A stretch of 64,000 nucleotides of DNA, from contig WPDH01000159.1 of the NCBI GenBank assembly GCA_019137255.1, positions 62,001 to 126,000 of the forward strand, in the 5' to 3' direction. The position numbers and the translations under genes are program-made. The stretch comes from Corinectria fuckeliana (lineage: Eukaryota > Ascomycota > Sordariomycetes > Hypocreales > Nectriaceae). Below, piece by piece: positions 32,360-41,239 of this stretch (position 1 is its first letter; every line of letters begins with the position of its first letter). A model generated the notes under the pieces. The model did not search any database, was not told the origin of the DNA, and saw nothing but the letters and a program-made list of their open reading frames with translations.

Positions 32360-33784
32360 TGAATTGGAGAGTTGAGAATTGAGGCGCAATTGGACGCGGG
32401 CAGTTTGGTGATGGAGGCGGTAGTTGATGGTGGTGGCGACAGGCAGTTGGAGAGTTCAGTTAAACACACCCCAAGGGAATCAATGCAACGCCGGATTGCT
32501 GGACGGCAGAGGGAGGGGTCAAGGAGCGTGTAGATGGATGTATCAGAGTAGCATCAAAGTTGGAGAATGAGAATGAGAATGAGAATGAGAACATGAGAGC
32601 CGAGGCGGGGATGAGAGAGAGTGTGGGTATGAGAGAGAGTGAGGGAGAGTGAGGGGGAAGATGGAAAGAAGAAATGGAAAGAAGGGAAATGAAACGGAGA
32701 GCTTGGGAAGTTGGGCCAGGCTGCAGGAATCAGAAACACGGCGGGTTATACGGAGCAAAGGGAACGAACGAGTGATGAATACAGGCAAGGTAATCAATCA
32801 ATCGTCCACCCTCCCTCAAGCCGTGTACGAGCCTGTCTGCCCGTCTGTCTGCCCGTCTCACCCACTCTTACAGTCCTAGAACTCGCTGCCTCGCTGCCTC
32901 ACCTCACCTCACCTCACCACCACCTACCTAGAAGGTCCTCGTTAGGCTCTACAACTCCCAGCTACTGCACGTCACAGGGGCGGAGCCATCCTGCGAGCCT
33001 TCGCGACTGGGCCTCGCGCCCGTTTCGATCCACTGGCGGGGTGCTGGAACAGGAAACACTCCCTGGCGATCGCATCCCTGCCGCGTCTCCGATTCGCTCG
33101 TGATGGCCGCTGTTCCACGGGCAGAATCGATGCAAGGCAGACGATGGGACGATGGGACCCAGTCAGCCCTACATAGGTACATAGGCCAGTCGCCTATCAA
33201 CAGACTGGGGGAAACCGGACGAGCTGGACTTTTGGCTTTCTGCTCGAAAGGGAGTTCGGATCCGCCGTGCTATTGGCGCGTTGGGAGGACTTGTTTCAGC
33301 TTCCAGGGGGTCCTTTCAACTCGAACATGTTTGAGCGTGACAAGGCGAGTCTGACGTGTTCGCGTGTGTTGTGCATCATGGCGGCGTCCACTGTCCACTG
33401 AGAATCGATCGAGTCTAGGCTGGAAGCAACGTCTTTACTTTTAGTCAAGGACGGACTCAAGACACAAAGACGGACAGCCAGACAGACAGCGGAAAAACTG
33501 CTTAGAGTCGGCCGATCCTGATAAAGGTGGTGTCTTTTATTAGCCGTGTCAGAAGGGGCTGTTTCCACACAGCGCCAAACTATTAATATCCTCGGCCCCC
33601 ACGCTTCAGCAACCAGGCAGATGCAACCAGGTATCTAGACGCAACGAGCCAATCTTCGAAAAGGCAATTGCAGAGTGTCATTGAGAAGAACAAGAGTTTC
33701 TCAGTAATTACAGGGAACAATAATATACAGAAAATGATACACAGACGACAGCCATCTCGGATCATGTCATACCTACAAATCGTC
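32360..33784. other. Intergenic with microsatellites in leader of the zinc finger gene
   Basis: About 1.4 kb without a gene. A GAGAAT-type hexamer repeat lies at 32562-32591, followed by GAGAGAGTG-type repeats to about 32660. These would be CT-rich on the coding strand, in the promoter or leader of the regulator at 32359. Confidence 0.6.
32562..32591. repeat. GAGAAT hexamer microsatellite
   Basis: Five near-identical tandem GAGAAT/TGAGAA units, followed by less regular GAGA-rich sequence. It lies about 200 bp upstream of the zinc finger regulator start. Confidence 0.75.
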
Positions 33785-35720
33785 TTAGAACAAACTCACC
33801 AACGCAAGCGAAGCCGCCACCACCACCGTAGGCACACCCGCAGCCGCGCTCCCGGCATTCGTATGGGTCTTCTTCTCGGGGGCAGCATGTACCTTACTCA
33901 GCGTGATGTCGAACGCCGGGTTCTTGACCGTGGTGTCATCCCCGTCGTCGTCGTCGCTCGCCTCAAAGACAAACTCGTCCAGGCTCAGGAAGTCGTACGT
34001 CTGCCGGTCCTGCGAGAACCACGCCTGGCAGCTGCCGTCCTTGAAGAACAGCTTGCCGTCCAGCGCCGCGTCCGCCGTCGCGTTGCGGTAGTCGAAGACG
34101 GCCCGCCACGCCGCCCGGCCCGCGGCCCGCAGGCCGGTCGGGTACAGGCGCGCCGACACGGGCGGCTCGCTGCTCACCTTGCCCGTCTCCAGCGTCGTCC
34201 ACGAGTAGCCGCCCATGCTCCTCAGCACGTCGAACCCGCGAACCGTCCACTGCGAGATGACCAGCCCGGGCCCGGCGTCTATCGCGAAGCTGATGCTGGA
34301 GTTGGTGGCCTGCTCGACGTACGAGCCCACGTAGGCCGCCTTGGCCTGCGCGCGGCCCGCCGTCTCGATGGCCGGCAGCAGGCCCTGGATGACGGCGCTG
34401 AAGGCAATGGCTGAGGCGTAGGCGGCTGACGCTTCGGCGCCTGCCATCATGACCGTGACGACGAGGTCGTAGTCCGGGACGATGCCGGTGAGCGTGTGGT
34501 ACAGGCCGAGATCGCCGCTCTTGGTGTAGACGTCGATGAGACGGCCGTCGGAAGTGACGTTGTCCGTGCGGAGAATCTCCCATGGGTGTCCGACCATGTA
34601 GCCCCACGACGAAGTGGACGACGCCGGCTTCATCCATCTGCGCGTCTCCATGGGCGAGAGGAGCTTGTTGGTGAGGATGGCCTCGCCGAAAGCCTGCAGG
34701 TCGCTCAGAGACGAGTACATGCCACCGGCACTGCCATTGTTAGGAAAACCCTGTTCAGGTAGGGTGCAGGCTAAGCAGACTTACGCGTCGAAAACATCGA
34801 GAGTTGCGTTCCAGATGCTCTCGCCCTCGGGGATAAACATGTCCTTGGCATCGGGCGTCTCGCCAGTCGAGGTGTGGTCCATGCCGACAACCTTCAAGAT
34901 GTCCCGAGTGACAACGTCGTGGAGCGACTTGTTGCTCGCCGCCTCCACCACGAGACCCAGCATGGCGATGCCAATGTTGGAGTACACGGGGTTCGTGTAG
35001 GGCGAGTACACAGGGGGGCGGCGGTTGACCTGTTCGAGAAGGTCCTCCTTGGTGCAGGGAGTCGTTCCAGGAAGGCCGGAACACGTGGGGCCGCTCTTCT
35101 GGGAGAACTCGGGGAGGCCCATCTGCACCCAGGCGTCTGAGCCGATGATGCCGAGATCTTGGGCCACTTTCTACAGTCAGTACTGAGCTGTGTGTGCTTG
35201 GGGAGATTTACTTGCAGTCAACGCCGAGGCCCGAGAGATGACCCGCCAAAGCACCGACGGTGATTTCTTCCCAGTCCAACGAGAGCACAGCGTCGTCTGT
35301 GGCCGTCTCGTTCAGCTGGGGCAGGTACTTTAGCACAGAAGCGTTCCAGTCAACGTCGGTGTTCTGCAGCGCGGCAAGCACGGTGAACATCTTGGAGACG
35401 CTGGCGATTCTCCACATGGTGTTGTCGCCGACTTTCTGGGCGCCGAACCCCGGCTTGGGGGGCGTGAAGTGGTAGGTGAAGAGAGGGTCACGCTCGTGGA
35501 TGGACTTGACGCCGATGGAGAGGGCCGACGTCTCAAAGAGGGCTGACGTCTGCTCGTCGAGGCTGTCTTTCAAGGCCGAGACTGCCTTCTTGACGGCCTT
35601 GCTCTGGCTGGGGGCTTGGGGGGCTGGGAAGACGGCGCCCATGGGAGGGCAGGCCTTTGCGTCGACGAGGGCGAGGGCGCTGACGGCCAAGACGGCGGCT
35701 AGCTTAGATAGCGACGGCAT
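33785..35720 (-). CDS. Secreted, probably GPI-anchored beta-lactamase-like serine hydrolase
   Basis: The start exon encodes MPSLSKLAAVLAVSALALVD, a signal peptide. It is followed by the class C/transpeptidase SxxK motif (MWRIASVSKMFTVLAAL), HLSGLG, the YxN motif (NPVYSNIGIAMLGLVVEA) and a third-motif-like KSGDLGLYHTLTG. The C-terminus is a spacer rich in Asp, then NAGSAAAG and a hydrophobic tail ending LALVSLF, as in GPI signals. Exons 2 and 3 (35170-34785 and 34730-33785) join cleanly. The exon 1 to exon 2 junction does not: the obvious donor (35211) is phase 2 but the obvious acceptor (TAG before 35170) needs phase 0, and that intron would be only 41 nt. A weak GTTGAC donor (52-nt intron) would fix the frame. 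Otherwise there is a 1-nt sequence error or a real frameshift. Substrate unknown. Confidence 0.8.
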
Positions 35721-37461
35721 TGTGGGAAGCCGGAGAGATGTGGGAAGCCAGAGAGAGGGGAGGGATGGAAAAGAGAGGAATTGATAAGTCAAGAGAGGGA
35801 GTTGCTATATCTTGGGAGGTGGCTGAGATGACTGAATGGTTCAGACTTGGACTTTTCGTGAGGCTCACCACGTTATATAAGTATATAGACTTGAAGGATC
35901 AACAAGTTCACCAGCCAGAACACAAACACAGGGACCCCATGCAGAGAGACCCAAGACCTAAGCCCCAGCTGGACGGGCGAATCGGTACTTGACTAGATAC
36001 ACGGGGCCAAAATGAAGGAATCTCCATCTCTGCGGCAAATCCAAAGCGTGAGTCCGAGAACTGCGTCGCCAAGCCCCTTTCAGTAATTTGAGCAACACAC
36101 GCTCTAGGCGGGAAAGCTGACTTTCATGACGATGCTAGTGTGCATCTCGCTCAGCCGGGAACCTCGCATCGGGCAAGAGCTAGTCTAATCTCGGAAACGG
36201 GAATGTGAGGTTGTGGCAATGGAGCTTGATCCCGGCGTGCTTACTTTTACTGCGCTCTGGACTGGATTCTGTTCAAGATGAAGGTCGGATGCGGGACCGA
36301 GTATGTGGGGATCGTCGGCGGTGTGGGGCCCGAGGATCGAAAAAGTCCGAGGTGTCGAAGTCCGAGCGGACCAATGAATGAGGTTTGTTTGCGAGGTGCG
36401 AGGTCTGGAGAGAGGACAGGGGAGGCGAAGCAGATGGAACTTGGCGGGGCGGGGATGGCCGGGATGATAACCTAGGGCTGACAGAGCAGGGTGACAGTTC
36501 AGGTTGCTCCCCATACATAGATTAGATGGGGGAACATAACATGTTGATCAATCTGCCAAGTCATCGGGATGCTTTCCGGGGCTGAATTGGCTGATGTTGG
36601 GTTGCATTCATGAGAAGGATGGACTAGTGATCTGAAGATGCTGGTACCCTGTTTAGCAGAGCTCACCGTTCCTCACGTGGGCGCTACTAATGGATGAAAG
36701 TGATGCTTTGAATAGGATATGAACTTGTTGGCTGACTTTGACATTTAACTACCACAGTTGCACGGTTGCTTGATTACTTGAGACTATTCGCAGGGTGTCG
36801 ATCTAGTTGGACGACACAAGCTTTTGCCTTCAAGTTGCACACTTACACACACCAGACTGCCGCGCCTATCGGGTATCTTGTTCGGCAACACACATCCCTA
36901 ATAAAAAGGAGTTGTGCTATTCGGGCTGTATATTATATACTATAGATATACTTATTTAGGTTTTTACAGCCTGAATACCACAACTCATAAAAAGGGTAGT
37001 CTATTTAGTATCAATGCCCTAAAGAAGGTTGAAACGCCCAGGCTTACACCCCCATGGCCCTTGTCATTTATCTACCTCCATCCTGCTCTTCTTTGGCTAG
37101 AAGACGACAAGCCCATCCCGTTGATATCCACATGGGTCAGATCCGCAGCAGCGCCACATTGGAGAACTACAGGGGACAGCGCCTCGCTACCGCCCTGTTG
37201 CAGCGCTTGTCTTGGGGGCTGGGGCTGGGGGCGTGGAGGATGAGATGGCGCCAAAGGCGAATCTGTCGCGGTGGGGTCACATCCCTACAATTGCGCATAC
37301 AACCTCGTCCTGCAACCCGGCTTGGTTCATCGACAGGACTTCCTTGCGTTTTCCATTTATTCTGCTTGGTCCGCTCGGACTTGGCCTGCTCGGACTTGAC
37401 CTCTCGGACTCTCGTTCTCTGCCTTTGACCTCGTTGTATCCCATTCCATCCCGCGTACGCC
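35721..37461. other. Divergent intergenic between the hydrolase and the Zn2Cys6 regulator
   Basis: No gene seen. It contains the hydrolase promoter, MITE F at 36909-36986 and a C- and T-rich leader before 37462. Confidence 0.6.
36901..36994. mobile_element. MITE copy F, minimal 78-bp form with target duplication
   Basis: The element spans 36909-36986. Flanks ATAAAAAG (36901-36908 and 36987-36994) are an exact 8-bp target duplication. The left end is GAGTTGTGCTATTCGGGCTG; the right end is TACAGCCTGAATACCACAAC plus TC. The 10-bp-unit core present in the other copies is absent, so this is little more than two termini. It is 475 bp upstream of the Zn2Cys6 gene. Confidence 0.92.
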
Positions 37462-39369
37462 ATGCTGTCGCTCCCCTCTCACGACGACACGGCCTCGCCG
37501 TCGCCAAAGCCCTCCGGCCGCAAGGGCAACAAGAAGGTGCGCACGGGGTGCATCACCTGCAAGTCAGTTCCCTCCATATATCTCTTCTCGTCCCGACTGA
37601 CTCTCTCCTTGCCACCAAGAATTCGCAAGGTCAAGTGCGATGAGACCAAGCCGCACTGCCTGCGCTGCGCCAAGACCGGCCGCCAGTGCGACGGCTACCG
37701 CGCCGCGAGCCCGGCGCGCTCCGCCTCCGCCTCCACTCCGGAGCTGCTGGTCCTCGGCAGCCCCGGCCTAGGCTTCGGCTCCGCCCAGGAAGCCCGCGCC
37801 TTCGACCACTACCGCACCCGCTCCGCCAAGATGCTCTCCGGGACCGTCGACGCCGCCTTCTGGGGCGGCCTGGTCCTCAAGCTGGGCGCCTCCGAGCCCG
37901 CCGTGCGCCACGCCATCCTCGCCGTGAGCAGCCTGCACGAGTGCGTAGAGGCCAAGGGTGCCACGGGCTGCGAGCTGGATCGCAGCTTCGCCATCCGCGA
38001 GTACGGCAGCGCGATCCGGTCGCTGCGCAACTGGAGCCAGCGCGACGAGCCCTCGGCCGTGCCCCTGCTCGTGTGCATCCTCTTCGTCTGCCTCGAGTTT
38101 CTCGCCGACCGCGATGCCGCGTCGCAGATGCACATCAGCCAGGGCCGGAAGATCCTCTCCGGGCTGGTCAGCGGCCATTCGCCGTCCATGGACATGGTCA
38201 AGCAGTCGCTCGTGCCGATATACGCCCGCCTGAGTCTCGCGAGCTTCCTCTTCGGCACCCGGCCGGCCGTCATCCCGACGCACCTCAAGCGCTGGACCGA
38301 GGTGCCCGCCATGTTCACGACCCTCGACGAGGCCCGGCTCTGTCTCTACTTCGGTCTCGACGAAGGGCTGCAGTTCGGCAGCCAGGCGCATGTGGTGGCC
38401 TTTGATCCGGCCACCGATGCCCAGGCGATGCGCCGTCTTGAAGCCGAGCAGCAGCGCATGCTGTCGCAACTGGCCCGCTGGCACGCCGCCTTTACCGTCC
38501 TCACGTCCATGAGCCCGCAGTCTCCCGCCTCGGAAAACGTGCAGAACCTGCTGCGGATCTACCACCAGGCCGGCTTGGTCTGGGTCTCGACGGCGCTGCA
38601 GCGCGACGAGCTGAAATACGACGCCCACTTGCCCGCGTTCGCCGCCATCATCTCGCTCGCGTCGTCCATCATTGGCTCGATGCCCGTCCGCGCCAAGACG
38701 GGGACCTTCAGCTTTGAGACGGAGCTGGTGGCGCCCGTCTACTGGACGGCCACCAAGTGTCGACACCCGCTGCTGCGGCGTGCGGCCCTTAAGCTGCTGA
38801 CGCGCGACCAGATGCGGGATCGGAGGGAGAACCTGTGGCATGCCCGCGAGACTACCATCATTGCTGCGCGGGTCATCGAAAAGGAAGAGGCCGAGATTGG
38901 AAATGCACTCAGGGAGTCGACGTCCCCGGAAGCCGGGGGGGATAGCCCGCATAGCTCCAATGACGGTCGATCAAGCGGTTCAAGGAGGCAGATTTCTCCA
39001 GAACTCAAGATCCACGTAACGCAGCCTCCATCGCTATCCCCCCCGCCGCTCTCGTTCACAGACCCCATGTTAGCGTCAGAATCGATTTCTGGCGACACCT
39101 TCACCCCTGAGACCTCAGCATCGCCGGACTGCGTCGACGAGCCGCCGTCGCCGACAGCCATGGCGGTCGAGGCGATGCAGCTGCTGGATATCGCGGCTGT
39201 CCAGGAAAACAGGCTTGAGGCGCCGTTCGGGATCCCAGAATCACAGCGCATCAAGAACACAGTTATTGGCCCGACGGAGGGCAATGGGATATGGACGACC
39301 TTCTTCAAGGAGCCCGAGCCGGGGAAGACGGAATGGAACATCGAGAGAGAGTTTCTCAGGTGCTCGTAG
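37462..39369 (+). CDS. Zn2Cys6 fungal transcription factor
   Basis: Exons 37462-37562 and 37620-39369 total 1851 nt (616 residues). The binuclear zinc cluster is restored by splicing: GCITCKIRKVKCDETKPHCL then RCAKTGRQC (CX2CX6CX6CX2CX6C, about residues 30-56), preceded by a basic GRKGNKKVRT. Next is the fungal-specific domain region (FWGGLVLKLGASEPAVRHAI then LAVSSLHE; AVPLLVCILFVCLEFL; QMHISQGRKILSG), typical of nuclear regulators of metabolism. The C-terminus is Ser/Pro-rich and ends EPEPGKTEWNIEREFLRCS. The 57-bp intron has no stop in frame, so retention would insert 19 residues within the zinc cluster. Targets unknown; it is adjacent to the hydrolase gene but not obviously linked. Confidence 0.92.
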   Translation: MLSLPSHDDTASPSPKPSGRKGNKKVRTGCITCKSVPSIYLFSSRLTLSLPPRIRKVKCDETKPHCLRCAKTGRQCDGYRAASPARSASASTPELLVLGSPGLGFGSAQEARAFDHYRTRSAKMLSGTVDAAFWGGLVLKLGASEPAVRHAILAVSSLHECVEAKGATGCELDRSFAIREYGSAIRSLRNWSQRDEPSAVPLLVCILFVCLEFLADRDAASQMHISQGRKILSGLVSGHSPSMDMVKQSLVPIYARLSLASFLFGTRPAVIPTHLKRWTEVPAMFTTLDEARLCLYFGLDEGLQFGSQAHVVAFDPATDAQAMRRLEAEQQRMLSQLARWHAAFTVLTSMSPQSPASENVQNLLRIYHQAGLVWVSTALQRDELKYDAHLPAFAAIISLASSIIGSMPVRAKTGTFSFETELVAPVYWTATKCRHPLLRRAALKLLTRDQMRDRRENLWHARETTIIAARVIEKEEAEIGNALRESTSPEAGGDSPHSSNDGRSSGSRRQISPELKIHVTQPPSLSPPPLSFTDPMLASESISGDTFTPETSASPDCVDEPPSPTAMAVEAMQLLDIAAVQENRLEAPFGIPESQRIKNTVIGPTEGNGIWTTFFKEPEPGKTEWNIEREFLRCS

Positions 39370-39592
39370 ATGAGTATCTCAAAGGGGTCTGCAGAGTAGT
39401 CTGATGACATGAGAAGCGCGCATGGTTAGTTTGACTTGAATATACCCCTTGTTTCACTCGTAAAATCTGTCTTTCATTCACTGGCGCTGTGTTGGCTGTA
39501 ACAGCACTTGCGCATATGGGACTCGGATGTCAAACTTGTACATCAGTATCATGGGTATCAATTAATCGTACACGGCAAATACCTGGGCTTCT
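39370..39592. other. Convergent 3' intergenic
   Basis: 222 bp between the Zn2Cys6 gene and rtf2. No feature seen. Confidence 0.7.
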
Positions 39593-40408
39593 TTATCCCC
39601 TTGCAACCTCTCTTCTTTGCGGAGCAGGTCCAGCTGCCAACTTCCTCCTCTTGTTCCTCTCGTCTTGCTCGGCCAGTACTTTGGCCGTCAACGATGCGGC
39701 AAACGAATTGTTGATGCCGCTGATCCTAGAGTCCTCGCGTTTCTTGCCACTTTTTCTGTCCGCAACGGAAGAGTCATTCTTGGCCTTGCTCTCCTCCTCC
39801 TTCACGTCGTCGCCCTTTCGCTTCTTCTTCTTCTCCGACTTGTCCTTCTTTAGGGTATGTGTGAGGCCTTGGCTCCGCAGATCCTCGATGCGAGTTTCCA
39901 GTCGACTGATTTCTGCCTCGGTTGTCGCAAGCAGGGGGATGATGTTTTCTTTGGCAAATTCCTCGGCACACTCTGGACAGGTTTTCTCCTGGATCTCCTT
40001 CATCGCCACCTCGGCGAAGACATGTCCGCAGGGGACCAAGTAGACGGCCTTGGTCGAAGGGCCTAGCTCCTTCATGGAGATGGGACAGACCAGGCCGTTC
40101 GCATCCTTGGAGACCTTGAGCTTCGTGACGTCGCGCAGTGACTTGATTCCTAAACTGGACGGCGTCACCTCGGCGGGCTCGTCAGAGGGCATCAGGCCGT
40201 TGAGGACGGCCTCGTAGTTGTAGAGTCGGCCGCGCCAGTCGGAGACGAGGGTATCCAGGTCGATGGGGTCGCCGCTGAGGGCGCAGTGCGTCCAGGCATG
40301 GCCCAGCGACTCGAGGGCCGTTGCCTTGAGCTCGGAGACGGTGGGCGTGCGGGCGGCATTCTTGACGAGTTCGCGCCGCTTGGGGATGGAGCCGCCGTCG
40401 TTACCCAT
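39593..40408 (-). CDS. rtf2: Replication termination factor 2 (Rtf2)
   Basis: Single exon, 271 residues. Rtf2 acts at stalled replication forks. In fission yeast it stabilises site-specific pausing, and in other eukaryotes it also links to splicing or proteasome factors. The protein opens MGNDGGSIPKRRELVKNA. It has the Rtf2 core (TALESLGHAWTHCALSGDPI; DWRGRLYNYEAVLNGL) and a degenerate RING-like region (LVCPISMKELGPSTKAVYLV, PCGHVFAEVAM, KTCPECAEEF) with incomplete zinc ligands, as usual for the family. The tail is Lys-rich (KKDKSEKKKKRKGDD), probably nuclear. Start chosen at MGNDGG; a longer frame to 40582 adds unconserved residues. It is divergent from TOR across 831 bp. Confidence 0.93.
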   Translation of the reverse strand: MGNDGGSIPKRRELVKNAARTPTVSELKATALESLGHAWTHCALSGDPIDLDTLVSDWRGRLYNYEAVLNGLMPSDEPAEVTPSSLGIKSLRDVTKLKVSKDANGLVCPISMKELGPSTKAVYLVPCGHVFAEVAMKEIQEKTCPECAEEFAKENIIPLLATTEAEISRLETRIEDLRSQGLTHTLKKDKSEKKKKRKGDDVKEEESKAKNDSSVADRKSGKKREDSRISGINNSFAASLTAKVLAEQDERNKRRKLAAGPAPQRREVARG

Positions 40409-41239
40409 GCTGGGTGTTGAGGAGTATGGTTGATGGTTGATGGTTCGACGGCGGGAGTGTAGCGTCGCAGAGAGTACAGCAGTGACGGGGTGTATGCAGT
40501 TGTATGCAGTAGGGGTTCGCGGGTGTGAATCAGGCGCCGTTAGGAGGCGAGAATGTGTTGGCGGTGCGTCGGTCTGGTACACTATGGTGGTCAGTTGGCT
40601 GTCTAATAATTAGTGGAGGTTCTGTCTGGAACCGTCGCCTCAGTGGCAGGCGGATTCCTAATAAATCAAAGTTCCTAAGTAGCCTGTCGCTATCGATAAG
40701 CCTGGGAGCTAACCCGGTGCCCTCACAGTGCGCGCATGGCTGCTAATCACCAAACCGATATGCCTAGTAAGCGGGCTAATACGCGTGATTCCGGTACAAC
40801 TCTGCAATCCATACTGTACAAGTATCGCCCTGCCGGTCAAGCCAGGGCCCGGGGACCAGTGAACCACGCTCCCGCCAATATTCTCCCCTAAATCCACATC
40901 CACCTCCACCTAGCCTAGCAACCGCCAACCCCAGCTTCAACAAGGTGCCATGCGCCCGTGACAAATGAACGCATTCGCGGTGCCTGGTCGAAGGCGACAA
41001 CTCCCTGCAAACTAGTGACCACGCCTGTTGCGTTACATCTATTACCAGCTCGCCTCTGCGCGGCGTCGATGACGACACGAAACACGAACACGTCTAGCTC
41101 CATCGCCAACCCAGTTGGCTCTCGAGACAAACCCACCCGGCCCTCGCCCTGACATCCGCATCGCCGCCGCCTTCGAACCTCTCCCCCTCGAGGTACATGC
41201 TCTGCTGAATCGACCGGCCACAAGTGCCGAACGGGGACG
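40409..41239. promoter_or_regulatory. Shared divergent promoter region of rtf2 and tor
   Basis: 831 bp between opposite start codons with no supported gene in it. Contains C-rich stretches near both starts. I could not assign a specific binding site. Confidence 0.6.

Noticed and set aside
31427..32362. 311-codon plus-strand open frame
   Set aside because: Antisense to the C2H2-like regulator; no start context or family resemblance.
37768..38952. 394-codon open frame on the minus strand
   Set aside because: It is antisense to the Zn2Cys6 regulator, whose sense frame shows clear domains; long antisense frames are common in GC-rich third-position coding.
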